Positions 25,146 to 32,018 are shown, counted from the stretch's first letter. The stretch: 38,007 nt of DNA from Rhizobium sp. Leaf306 (GCF_001423425.1 NZ_LMNX01000008.1:1-38007), one strand, 5' to 3'. Translations and numbers: made by a program. The notes: a model not told the origin generated them from the sequence alone.

Positions 25146-25874
25146 TTAAGCCAAGCCGCCATTGGCGCGCACGACCTGGCCATTGACCCATCCAGCTGCG
25201 TCGGACAGAAGAAAAGCGACGACCTCGGCAATGTCCTGTGGCTGTCCCAGACGTTTGAATGGTGCCGCTTCCGCCATGCGATCGATCTCGGTCTGGCTCT
25301 TGCCCGTAACGAACAAATCCGTTTCAACCGGCCCAGGAGCCACAGCGTTGACGGTAATGCGCCGACTTCCAAGCTCCTTGGCAAGTACGCGCGTCAGAGC
25401 CTCGACGGCGGCTTTCGTGGCGTTGTAGATGCCGTAGCTTGGAGGGTTGAGGGCAAGCGTCGTGCTGGACATGCTGACGATCCGGCCGCCGTCCACGACG
25501 CGTCGTGCAGCTTCGCGGATAGCGTTGATTGCGCCCCGAAGATTTGTATCGAGTTGTTCGGTAAGTCCCGCGTCGTCCAGATCCTTGATCAAGGACGGCC
25601 TGATGATCCCCGCACTATTAACCAGCGCGTTCACGTTGCCGTAGGCGCGTCCGGCCTGGTCGAAAAGTTCCTTCACATCTGACGCTGATGAGACGTCCGC
25701 GCGCACCGCGATGGCATTTCCTCCGCGTCCTACGATCTCTGCGACGACTGACGCGGCTTCGTCATGATTATTGGCGTAATTGACGACTACGTCCCAACCG
25801 TGTGCTCCAAGGAGCAGCGCGGTGGCGCGACCGATCCCTCGCGATCCGCCCGTGACAATAGCTGTTTTTTGCAT
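25146..25874 (-). CDS. classical FabG-like short-chain dehydrogenase/reductase (first gene of a two-SDR operon)
   Basis: 242 residues from ATG 25874 (MQKTAIVTGGSRGIGRAT), preceded by AAAGGAGG nine bases away. The frame runs longer upstream but without family features. All catalytic elements are seen: TGGSRGIG, the NSAG variant of NNAG (NALVNSAGI), SMSSTTLALNPPSYGIYNATKAAVEAL (S, Y-x-x-x-K), and the C-terminal DAAGWVNGQVVRANGG, standard for NADP-dependent carbonyl reductases. The operon's promoter must lie in 25875-26070, where a 29-bp palindrome sits 170 bases upstream of the start. Confidence 0.92.
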   Translation of the reverse strand: MQKTAIVTGGSRGIGRATALLLGAHGWDVVVNYANNHDEAASVVAEIVGRGGNAIAVRADVSSASDVKELFDQAGRAYGNVNALVNSAGIIRPSLIKDLDDAGLTEQLDTNLRGAINAIREAARRVVDGGRIVSMSSTTLALNPPSYGIYNATKAAVEALTRVLAKELGSRRITVNAVAPGPVETDLFVTGKSQTEIDRMAEAAPFKRLGQPQDIAEVVAFLLSDAAGWVNGQVVRANGGLA

Positions 25875-26044
25875 ATGACATGCCTCCTTTAGGCTTTCCT
25901 TCAGCCATCTTACGGAGGTGTTGTCTCGAGATGAAATCGACTTAAAGTATGGGTCATCATTCACGGGGTTGATATTGGTTTCGCCATCCATACGAGAAGG
26001 CAGAAGTGGCAACTAGTTTGTGCGGCGCCGGAATACGATTGCCT

Positions 26045-26073
26045 ATGATGCATATCACGTCAGTATGCATCAT
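26045..26073. promoter_or_regulatory. 29-bp palindromic operator-like site
   Basis: ATGATGCATA (26045-26054) and TATGCATCAT (26064-26073) are perfect reverse complements with a nine-base spacer, TCACGTCAG. Half-site size and spacing suit a dimeric winged-helix regulator such as HxlR or MarR. No regulator gene is adjacent; the nearest promoter it could serve is that of the SDR operon. Confidence 0.6.
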
Positions 26074-26186
26074 CCGCTTCAATTTGAGCTAATTAGCGCC
26101 AAGATGGGGTAGTCAAGGTTCGAGTCGTTGAAAGGCGGTACCATCCTAAACTTGCCGATTTAGGGCCGTTGGCCCCAAGCGTTGAT

Positions 26187-26321
26187 GAGTCTTCAACCTC
26201 GACCTGCCTGCACGCCACTGAGAATGCGGGAGCTGGCTCGCTACAGCTGACCGATGACGAACTCATTAGGATCGATTCGGCCTTCCCATTCAGCCCAAAG
26301 GCGGAGAGGCCGGATGTTTAG
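26187..26321 (+). pseudogene. C-terminal remnant of an aldo/keto reductase
   Basis: The frame lacks a start and ends HATENAGAGSLQLTDDELIR, then IDSAFPFSP, a short tail and TAG. Aldo/keto reductases end with (S/N)..H..EN..A..L.L...(D/E)L..ID.AFP, so this is their C-terminal 45 residues with the barrel missing. The conserved IPKAS part just before it is already unrecognisable. It sits next to a damaged toxin gene, which indicates a region undergoing deletion. Confidence 0.6.
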
Positions 26322-26412
26322 AATCCCATCGAGAGCTTAAAACCATGAGAAAAGAGCTGCCCCGCTCTGGTACGGAACTAAAACACGTCTCGCCAATGCT
26401 CGAATATGCCGC

Positions 26413-26727
26413 TCACTTCACTGCGGCGGTCGATCCGCTGTCGGATTTCAGAACAAGATTCAGCCTGTAACCAAGTGCGTCAGCTACCTTCGCGATCGTC
26501 CCAAACTCCGGGTTGCCATCTCCACTTAACGCTCTGTAGAGAGCAGTTCGTGTAAGTCCGGTATTTCGGGAAAGATCCGACATGCCGCGCGCGCGAGCGA
26601 CAACACCAAGCGCGCGAGCAATATGGTTTGCGTCTCCATCTTCGCTTGCAGCTAGAAGATATTCAGCAATCGCTTCCTCACTTCCAAGGAATTCGGCTGA
26701 GTCGTACTCAAATGTCTCAAGAGGCAT
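26413..26727 (-). CDS. antitoxin of a HigBA/RelBE-type module (COG3636, HigA-like helix-turn-helix)
   Basis: A 104-residue protein with the N-terminal YDSAEFLGSEEAIAEYLLAA segment that binds toxin in this family, then a Cro/C1-like helix-turn-helix: IARALGVVARARGMSDLSRNTGLTRTALYRALSG split over residues 36-69, followed by GNPEFGTIAKVADALGYRL. This is the usual form of the 'addiction module antidote' proteins. It begins four bases after the toxin frame ends, the toxin-first order of such modules. The antitoxin is intact although the toxin is not, so it may persist as an orphan repressor or a protective antitoxin. Confidence 0.9.
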   Translation of the reverse strand: MPLETFEYDSAEFLGSEEAIAEYLLAASEDGDANHIARALGVVARARGMSDLSRNTGLTRTALYRALSGDGNPEFGTIAKVADALGYRLNLVLKSDSGSTAAVK

Positions 26728-26731
26728 GCGA

Positions 26732-27026
26732 TTACTCCATTACTTGCCGTGCTAGTTTTTTAGCTAATCGAATGTCTTTGTCTTGAGTACTTTTGTCGCC
26801 ACCAAACAGAAGAACGTAAACGACCGACCCGTCTCGGACAAAATAGACCCGATAACCAGGCCCATAATTATGCGGAGTTCGCTCACGCCTTCGCCGACTG
26901 GCCCTACATCCCCAGGGTTTCCTGCAGCGAGACGGTCAATGCGGTCGGCAATTCTAGCTTGGGCACGATAGTCCTTTAGCGTTTGATCCAGTCCGCATAA
27001 TCACGGGTGCGCCTAATCGTGAACAT
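26732..27026 (-). pseudogene. frameshifted RelE/HigB-type toxin (COG3657 'addiction module killer')
   Basis: Three consecutive frames together encode a complete toxin. The first gives MFTIRRTRDYADWIKR from the ATG at 27026. The second gives LKDYRAQARIADRIDRL, AAGNPGDVGPVGEGVSELRI. The third gives YGPGYRVYFVRDGSVVYVLL, FGGDKSTQDKDIRLAKKLAR and a stop at 26732. The family pattern W...L.D..A...I..R..R...GN.GD...VG.GV.ELRI.YGPGYRVYF...LLL.GGDKSTQ..DI..A is conserved throughout. One base is missing near residue 16 and another after ELRI. Two single-base deletions in about 100 codons mean no full toxin is made unless the assembly is wrong. Confidence 0.8.
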
Positions 27027-27529
27027 GCGACTATGTAACGCATAGGGGACAAAACATCAAAGTGATGGTTATCCGGGAATATAGCTGTCTGAAACTTTTG
27101 GCTTGCGTGTAGTGCCAAATGATTGAGTAAGTTCGATCTTCGTCACATCACGATGGCCACTCTGTTTTGCTGGCTGTCCGCACGTGGTTTCGCCCCTTCG
27201 GGCGGCCTATGGTCGGTCATTGAAAAGGAAAATAGCAGCAAATGTAACTGATTTGACCGCCGGATTGGCGGTTCATATCAGTTCAAGGCGTGTATAATTC
27301 CTTCTTCCGAGATCGTTACTCTGATCGCGAATGAGGAAACACTGAGAAAAAACAAGTTCGCCAGCCAGATGCCGACGCACCGTATTAGTCGCTTTGAACG
27401 CAAGGACGGTATTGATAGTATCCTTCGCCAGGATCGATCTTTCCGGGAAAAGACCCAGTAGGCGTAGAGCGTAGTAGCAACGGAACGTAAGACCCACACA
27501 AGGTTCAGCTTTTCCGTACCGAAGAGGCG
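27027..27529. other. gene-free stretch between the toxin remnant and the VOC gene
   Basis: No family-like coding frame is visible here. Two hairpin-forming segments occur, at 27193-27210 (GCCCCTTCGGGC-type) and 27255-27273 (ACCGCC...GGCGGT), neither followed by a T-run. The second leads directly into the tRNA T-arm-like repeat at 27270. Confidence 0.4.
27270..27290 (+). repeat. left copy of a tRNA T-arm-like direct repeat
   Basis: GGTTCRTATCWGTTCAAGG (R=A, W=A here) plus CG recurs at 36174-36194 in the same orientation with 19 of 21 bases identical. GGCGG-TTCATAT-CAGTT looks like a degenerate tRNA T arm, so it may be an attachment-site scar. Confidence 0.55.
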
Positions 27530-28006
27530 TTACACGACGAGAGATTGTTGAACAGGCGGCTGCATCAGCTCTATGGTGATACCATCCGGGCCAGAGATAT
27601 ATGCGACCATTGTTCCGCATCGGGGGCCGGCTGGTATCGGCTGCGGCGAGCCCTTCACTGCCCACCCCGCCCTCTCAACCCGCGCGATCGCGGTGCGGAT
27701 ATCTGTAACCGTGAAGGCGATATGAGCGGCGCCGATCGCACCCGCGCTACGAGGTGTCTGGCCCAAACTAAGGCCTGTCGAATACTCGAGAAGCTCGATA
27801 GGGTAGCCATTTGGAGCAGTCACCAACGCCATTCGGCAGCGCGGATCGTCAACTCCCGTGGCCTCCCGTAGGAAATCTCCACCCATCTCGCCTCGGCGAA
27901 CAAGGTCGAAACCCATCGCCTCAGTCCAGAACTGGATCGCCTCCTCTAACGAGGCGACCGAGAATCCCGTATGGTCCACAGCTATCACGCCTGCGTCTTC
28001 GGCCAT
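27530..28006 (-). CDS. VOC-family (glyoxalase/bleomycin-resistance fold) protein
   Basis: 158 residues with two beta-alpha-beta-beta-beta modules. The first starts IAVDHTGFSVASLEEAIQFW with the metal-ligand histidine in DHTGFSV and glutamate in YPIELLEY. The second has AAHIAFTVTDIRTAIARVE and GITIELMQPP, again with H and E. Two histidines and two glutamates make a complete metal site as in glyoxalase I, methylmalonyl-CoA epimerase or fosfomycin-type enzymes. The substrate is not evident. No operon partner is within 300 bases. The upstream region 28007-28371 has no gene I can support. Confidence 0.88.
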   Translation of the reverse strand: MAEDAGVIAVDHTGFSVASLEEAIQFWTEAMGFDLVRRGEMGGDFLREATGVDDPRCRMALVTAPNGYPIELLEYSTGLSLGQTPRSAGAIGAAHIAFTVTDIRTAIARVERAGWAVKGSPQPIPAGPRCGTMVAYISGPDGITIELMQPPVQQSLVV

Positions 28007-28371
28007 TTGTTAATCCTCACATATCGAGCAGTTACGTCGCGCTAGAGTAAGCCGTTCGCATAACAAGTCATAGCACTTGCAATCCTTTAGTCCCTTTGTG
28101 GCGCTGATCTCGGGTTCGATGCCTTTCAAGAGCTGAGAAGAGTTATGAATTCCACCGGTTTCGGAGCATTTGATTTCCGCTCATAGTTTCCTGACGCGCG
28201 ACTCCCTAGAAACAAATCTGAGGATCACTGTTCGCCGTCCGGAAAAGTCGTCTACCGGACATCCCGTGTTGATGTTCGTGCGTAGGGCGCCTTATTCCGC
28301 AGACCGGTGCCGAAACCTGCGTAGCTCCGTCAGGCCTATGGGTGCCGCAATCGAGCGGCCTTTCGATTTCA
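28007..28371. other. gene-free stretch upstream of the VOC gene
   Basis: About 365 bases with no supported coding frame. A T-loop-like string (GGGTTCGATGCCTTTCAAG at 28112) resembles the repeats at 27270 and 36174 loosely. The promoter of the VOC gene must be here but I see no strong match. Confidence 0.35.
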
Positions 28372-29340
28372 TCAGATCGTCAGGATCACTCGGCCCAGCG
28401 GCCGCTCTTCGGCGAGGTAGCGAAGCGCCTGAACCGCCTCGGCAAGCGGAAAGGTCTTAGCGATAATCGGCTTGACCGCACCGGACTTGAGGAGGCCGTA
28501 AATTATTCTGAACGCATCGCTGCGATCCTCGACGCTCTCATTGAAGAGTAGGAAACTTTTAATCGTCGCAGCCTTCCAGATGAGCTGCATGACGTTGATC
28601 GTAGCTTCCTGGCCGCCAGCATAACCGATGGTCGTTAGGGACCCCTTCTGCGCGAGCGCGGGCAGCGTGCCGCTTAGGACTTCGCCACCGATGGCGTCGA
28701 TGACGATATCGGCACCATAGCCGTCAGTGATGCGATTGATTCCGGCTACAAGCGATTCCTTGGTTTCATCTATCACCTCATCGAAGCCGAGGTTCGCGGC
28801 CTCGATAGCCTTGTTGGCGTTGGTAGTCGAGGAAATCGCGTGTTTGGCTCCCAGAGCCTTAGCCAGCTGCGTTGTAGCATTGCCAACCGAACCACCGATA
28901 GCTGGCGCGAAAACAACCTTGCCGGGTGCGAAGCCGGCGTTCTTCAGCGCAAGATATGCGGTCAGGTAGGCTACCGGAATGCCGGCTGCTTCGATGTCGG
29001 TAACATTGTCAGGAATGCGCCCCAGCAGTTCCTTGGGAACAGCGACGTACTCAGCAAATGTGCCGCTCTCAAAGAGGCCGAACGGTCCCATGAACATGAC
29101 GCGGCTGCCGTTCGGGAACTCGGCGTCACCTCCCTCGATCATGCCGGCGCCTTCGCTACCGAGCACCAGCGGCGCGGTAGCGGCGTCTATGTGGCCGTGC
29201 AGGATAGTGTTGTCGAGTGGGGTGACCCCCGCTGCGGTGATCCGTACCAGCAGCTTGCCGTCGGTCGCAACAGGCTTCTGAACGTCGACCAGCTCGAGGT
29301 TGTCAAAGCCGCCGAAGGCAGCTGCTTGCATTGCGCGCAT
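28372..29340 (-). CDS. zinc-independent MDR-family NADP-dependent oxidoreductase
   Basis: 322 residues from ATG 29340 (MRAMQAAAFGGFDNLELVD). A preceding ATG two codons upstream is only three bases from AAAGGA, so the second is preferred. The fold is GroES-like (VRITAAGVTPLDNTILHGH, VLGSEGAGMIE) and then Rossmann (GKVVFAPAIGGSVGNATTQLAKALGAKHAIS). No zinc-binding cysteines are seen. It ends AVQALRYLAEERPLGRVILTI, as in quinone/enone reductases. It follows another MDR gene on the same strand with a 270-base gap, so it might be read from that promoter. Confidence 0.9.
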   Translation of the reverse strand: MRAMQAAAFGGFDNLELVDVQKPVATDGKLLVRITAAGVTPLDNTILHGHIDAATAPLVLGSEGAGMIEGGDAEFPNGSRVMFMGPFGLFESGTFAEYVAVPKELLGRIPDNVTDIEAAGIPVAYLTAYLALKNAGFAPGKVVFAPAIGGSVGNATTQLAKALGAKHAISSTTNANKAIEAANLGFDEVIDETKESLVAGINRITDGYGADIVIDAIGGEVLSGTLPALAQKGSLTTIGYAGGQEATINVMQLIWKAATIKSFLLFNESVEDRSDAFRIIYGLLKSGAVKPIIAKTFPLAEAVQALRYLAEERPLGRVILTI

Positions 29341-29353
29341 GATCATAGATCCT

Positions 29354-29611
29354 TTAGTATTGCGACCAGTGCATTGCAGTAATCATCGTCCAAGGCTTGA
29401 GCACCTCAGCTAAAATGTCATGCACACGTCGGTTTAGGGTGTAGAATGGCGGTCGCTGTGACCGAGCCAAATAGGAATACACGCCCGCGACGGCCTCGGA
29501 CGTGGGGCATGTCTGATCGGTGCTGGATGTCACGTCGAAATCGCGATCAATCCCCAAAGCGACCTCATAGCCTTGCTTAGTCCTGATCGACGTCGAGTCG
29601 ATATGGCGCAA
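29354..29611 (-). CDS. doubtful small ORF (85 aa) between two MDR genes
   Basis: The frame fills the gap between two same-strand MDR genes almost exactly (five bases after one, 13 before the other), which argues for an operon member. Against this, it needs a TTG start with no Shine-Dalgarno sequence and the product (SEAVAGVYSYLARSQRPPF, NRRVHDILAEVLKPW) matches no family I know. It may be a remnant. Confidence 0.22.
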   Translation of the reverse strand: MRHIDSTSIRTKQGYEVALGIDRDFDVTSSTDQTCPTSEAVAGVYSYLARSQRPPFYTLNRRVHDILAEVLKPWTMITAMHWSQY

Positions 29612-29616
29612 GTGGG

Positions 29617-30606
29617 TTAGAGCCTGACGACGACCTTGCCGATTTGTTCGTTGGATTCCAAAAAACGATGAGCGTCTTGGATGTCGTCGAAGGCGAAGGT
29701 ACGTGCGATCAGGGGCCTGAGCGTGCCCGACACCAAACCGTCTGTGATGAAAGTCTTGGCGCGTTCGAGGACCGCATCGTCCGACACGACTTCGGTGTAG
29801 AGGTAGCCCTTCAGGGTCAGGCTCTTGCTCAGGACTGTAAGAAGCGGGAATGGCGTTGGCTCACTGCTGAGAACACCATATTCAAGCAGGATGCCACCCC
29901 GCGCCATGGAGGCCGTCAAAGGCCCGAACGAAGGTCCGCCTACCGGATCGAACACGACCCGGGCGCCGATGCCATTCGTGATTTCAAGAACCCTAGCAAC
30001 AAGGTCTTCTTCTTCCGTCGCAACGACGTAGTCGGCGCCAGCATCAAGAAGGGCCTGGCGCTTAGCGCTGGTTCGCGTCGTCGCAATGACGGTCGCGCCT
30101 ACAGTTTTAGCGATCTGGAACGCCGCGACGCCGACACTGCTTGACGCTGCGGAGACGATAACAGCCTCTCCTTGTGAGAGCTTTGCCTGCTCGATCAGGC
30201 CGCCCCACGCTGTAACATATGCCATCCAAACCGCTGCGCCTTGCTCGAAAGACAAGTTCTCCGGATGTCTGACGACCAAGCGCGATTGCACATTGACCAG
30301 TTCGCCGTAGGTCCCTCCGTTAGAAATGTCCGGTGAGGGTACAACGCTGACCACGTCACCGATGGCGAAACCTTTGACAGATGCACCGACCATCTCGATG
30401 ACGCCTGAGGCTTCGTAGCCAAGACGGCTTGGAAAGTGTGCATCCTGCAGGTAGGCGTGATTGCGGAACATGATCTCCGCACGGTTGATCCCGATTGCCT
30501 TGACCTTGATCTGAACCTCGTCGGCCGCTGGCGCCGGGACGTCCACGTCATCGATCCGGAGTACGCTGGCGTCGCCATATTCGTGAATTCTAACTACTCT
30601 GGTCAT
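29617..30606 (-). CDS. zinc-independent MDR-family quinone/enone reductase under TetR-type operators
   Basis: Start at 30606 (MTRVVRIHEYGDASVLRI), with GGAG seven bases upstream, for 329 residues. The extension upstream runs through the operator region and is rejected. Motifs: VKAIGINRAEIMFRNHAYL, RLGYEASGVIEMVGASV, GEAVIVSAASSSVGVAAFQIAKTVGATVIAT (AxxSxxG in place of AxxGxxG), and FDDIQDAHRFLESNEQIGKV. This is the NADPH:quinone reductase/zeta-crystallin type. It is divergent from a tautomerase gene across a 200-base control region with three copies of the TGGAG-N6-CTCC box, with its -35 between two of them. Confidence 0.9.
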   Translation of the reverse strand: MTRVVRIHEYGDASVLRIDDVDVPAPAADEVQIKVKAIGINRAEIMFRNHAYLQDAHFPSRLGYEASGVIEMVGASVKGFAIGDVVSVVPSPDISNGGTYGELVNVQSRLVVRHPENLSFEQGAAVWMAYVTAWGGLIEQAKLSQGEAVIVSAASSSVGVAAFQIAKTVGATVIATTRTSAKRQALLDAGADYVVATEEEDLVARVLEITNGIGARVVFDPVGGPSFGPLTASMARGGILLEYGVLSSEPTPFPLLTVLSKSLTLKGYLYTEVVSDDAVLERAKTFITDGLVSGTLRPLIARTFAFDDIQDAHRFLESNEQIGKVVVRL

Positions 30607-30633
30607 CAAATATCTCCATGCGTACGGATTTAA

Positions 30634-30647
30634 GGAGCGATTGCTCC
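30634..30647. promoter_or_regulatory. TetR-type operator box 1 (GGAG-CGATTG-CTCC)
   Basis: Inverted repeat GGAGC-GATT-GCTCC. It lies just downstream of the -10 of the minus-strand promoter at 30653-30681, across the expected start site, so a bound protein would block initiation of the MDR gene. Shares GGAG-N6-CTCC with boxes at 30690, 30747 and 31958. Confidence 0.7.
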
Positions 30648-30652
30648 AAATA

Positions 30653-30681
30653 TTCCTAAGAGACGTTCCGACTGGTGTCAA
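30653..30681 (-). promoter_or_regulatory. promoter of the MDR gene 29617-30606
   Basis: On the minus strand, a perfect TTGACA (30676-30681) with a 17-base spacer to TAGGAA (30653-30658). It is flanked by operator box 2 upstream and box 1 downstream. Confidence 0.5.
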
Positions 30682-30689
30682 CACAATAT

Positions 30690-30703
30690 GGAGGAATTGC
30701 TCC
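30690..30703. promoter_or_regulatory. TetR-type operator box 2 (GGAG-GAATTG-CTCC)
   Basis: The central box, 56 bases from box 1 and 57 from box 3 (start to start). It sits between the two outward -35 elements: TTGACA begins 9 bases to its left and TTGACG (30713-30718) begins 10 bases to its right. Confidence 0.7.
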
Positions 30704-30712
30704 AATAACTAG

Positions 30713-30744
30713 TTGACGCGCAGGCAAATCGCGAGCAAAGCAAT
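30713..30744 (+). promoter_or_regulatory. probable promoter of the tautomerase gene
   Basis: TTGACG (30713-30718) is a good -35. The -10 is weak, with best candidates between 30736 and 30744 (CAAAGC/AGCAAT). The element begins 34 bases before operator box 3, the same distance by which the opposite TTGACA begins before box 1. Confidence 0.35.
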
Positions 30745-30746
30745 TT

Positions 30747-30760
30747 GGAGCAATAACTCC
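30747..30760. promoter_or_regulatory. TetR-type operator box 3 (GGAG-CAATAA-CTCC)
   Basis: Preserves the GGAG/CTCC half-sites with a less symmetric core. It lies at the expected transcription start of the tautomerase gene, 47 bases before its ATG. Confidence 0.65.
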
Positions 30761-30806
30761 AGTTATGCGGTGCGCCACTGTAAACGCTACGAATGAGGAT
30801 CATGTC

Positions 30807-31202
30807 ATGCCGTTTTTTAACGTTCACGTCCCAAAGGATCTGTTTTCGCTGGATCAGCGTAAAGCGATTGCGGCATCGCTCGCACACTCTCTTCAGGAGA
30901 GCATTGGACTGCCTCCTGAAGATAAGTTCGTCGTGATCAACGAGCACGCCGAAGGCTACATGTTTCTGCATCCTTCCTACGGAAATGTGGAACGCTCAGC
31001 AGGTGCGATCGTCATCTCCGTCCACATCCCGGCGTCGCGTCCGATGTCTCAAAAGCGAGTGCTGCTAAAGGAGATCGTCCAGCGACTCCACGACAATGTC
31101 GGCATCAGGCCGGACGATGTGTTCGTGACCCTCATTCCATTGCCTTCGGAGAACTTCTCGTTCGGTCGGGGTTTGAGTGCAATTGACAAGGGCGACGACT
31201 AG
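30807..31202 (+). CDS. tautomerase-superfamily protein (4-oxalocrotonate tautomerase-like)
   Basis: The ATG at 30807 is chosen because the next residue is proline (MPFFNVHVPKD), the catalytic Pro-1 after methionine removal. GAGGA precedes it by seven to eight bases. The 131-residue length fits two fused beta-alpha-beta units: the first with LDQRKAIAASLAHSLQESIG and DKFVVINEH, the second with RVLLKEIVQRLHDNVGIRPDDVFVTLI. Members convert enols and ketones or hydrate/dehalogenate unsaturated acids. The gene is divergent from an MDR reductase under the shared operator cluster. Its TAG overlaps the TAG of the convergent tetR gene (CTAG, 31199-31202). Confidence 0.88.
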   Translation: MPFFNVHVPKDLFSLDQRKAIAASLAHSLQESIGLPPEDKFVVINEHAEGYMFLHPSYGNVERSAGAIVISVHIPASRPMSQKRVLLKEIVQRLHDNVGIRPDDVFVTLIPLPSENFSFGRGLSAIDKGDD

Positions 31203-31828
31203 GAGGGCACGCCCGGCCAAGCGTCGAGCGCCATGGCGCCGATCTTTTCAAGCGTCCTGCGATCAGCGCCGTCACGCGCGCGGACAGCCATGCCTCTCGA
31301 CACTGTTTCGAAAAACTCGGCGATCTGGGCGACGTCAATCCCTTCTGACAGGTCGCCGTTTCGGACACCCTCGTTCAGTCGCTCTATCATTAATGTGCGC
31401 GACCCCTCTCTAACCTCACGCATGAAGTCTCGCAAATCTGCGCGGTCCGGGGCGTCGTGTAGTCCGGCTAGAGAGATCATGCAGCCAGCAGGACCCACAT
31501 CGTCAGTGTAGGCGGCCGCCGTAGCCATCATCAGCCGCGCGAACGCATCCTTCGCCGGCCCCCCCCCGGCCAAAGCCTTAGGGAAAAAGCCGCCCGGTCC
31601 GGTGAGATATGCACCGACCGCTTCCCGGTAGAGGGCCTCCTTGCTGCCAAAAGCGTTGTAGAAGCTCGAGGGGCTGAGGCCCATCACTGCGATCAGTTCG
31701 TCGAAGGTCGCTCCCTCGTAGCCCCTGTCCCAAAACACGCGCATCGCCCGGTCGAGCGCCGCTGTCCGGTCGAACAGCCGCGGCCGTCCACGCGCTCTCG
31801 ACACCTGGCCCTCGCCTTTGATCACCAT
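31199..31828 (-). CDS. TetR/AcrR-family transcriptional regulator
   Basis: Start at 31828 (MVIKGEGQVSRARGRPRLFD) after AAGGGA, 209 residues. An in-frame ATG at 31855 is possible. The helix-turn-helix is at residues 20-66 (VFWDRGYEGATFDELIAVMG, LSPSSFYNAFGSKEALYREA). The C-terminal ligand domain has one cysteine, C116 in GPAGCMISLAG. That position is near the redox-active Cys106 of E. coli NemR, a quinone- and hypochlorite-sensing TetR protein; the analogy is inference. A run of nine C (31559-31567), encoding GGG within the protein, is slippage-prone. The gene is divergent from an MDR gene with a 24-bp palindrome between them and convergent with the tautomerase gene. Confidence 0.92.
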   Translation of the reverse strand: MVIKGEGQVSRARGRPRLFDRTAALDRAMRVFWDRGYEGATFDELIAVMGLSPSSFYNAFGSKEALYREAVGAYLTGPGGFFPKALAGGGPAKDAFARLMMATAAAYTDDVGPAGCMISLAGLHDAPDRADLRDFMREVREGSRTLMIERLNEGVRNGDLSEGIDVAQIAEFFETVSRGMAVRARDGADRRTLEKIGAMALDAWPGVPS

Positions 31829-31897
31829 TGTTAGTCCCTTCGTCGCTGTCAGCATAACGGCGTGGTCTCTCCGTCTGCACTACACCCTAACATAACT

Positions 31898-31911
31898 GTA
31901 GCGATAGCTCC
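31898..31911. promoter_or_regulatory. degenerate TetR-type operator box (GTAG-CGATAG-CTCC)
   Basis: One half-site is exact (CTCC) and the other is GTAG instead of GGAG. It lies 60 bases from the palindrome at 31958, close to the 56-57-base spacing of the other boxes, and 70 bases upstream of tetR. Confidence 0.4.
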
Positions 31912-31952
31912 ACTTTTATGTTGACTGAAGCCCGATAGCGGTTCATGGACTA

Positions 31953-31976
31953 TTTATGGAGTATCTACTCCATAAA
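31953..31976. promoter_or_regulatory. perfect 24-bp TetR operator between tetR and the MDR gene
   Basis: Arms TTTATGGAGTA and TACTCCATAAA are exact reverse complements around a two-base centre (TC). It contains the GGAG-N6-CTCC core at 31958-31971. It is 43 bases before the MDR ATG and about 125 before tetR, in position to govern both. TTGACT at 31921-31926 may be the forward -35. Confidence 0.75.
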
Positions 31977-32018
31977 GATTCTTCGATAACGACTGACGGT
32001 ATGACCAAGGAGACCCTG

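Larger units (their letters stand above)
25875..26412. other. gene-free stretch holding an operator-like palindrome and an aldo/keto reductase remnant
   Basis: This stretch has no complete gene. It contains the upstream region of the two-SDR operon, the palindrome at 26045-26073, a coding remnant at 26187-26321, and about 90 bases with no visible feature before the antitoxin gene. Confidence 0.5.

Noticed and set aside
26783..26971. Plus-strand open frame over the toxin region
   Set aside because: The minus strand gives a recognisable, if frameshifted, toxin. The plus-strand product is serine/proline-rich noise.
27273..27665. Minus-strand frame of 130 codons overlapping the 3' end of the VOC gene
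   Set aside because: Overlaps a solid gene in another frame and resembles no family. The overlapping 73-codon frame was rejected for the same reasons.
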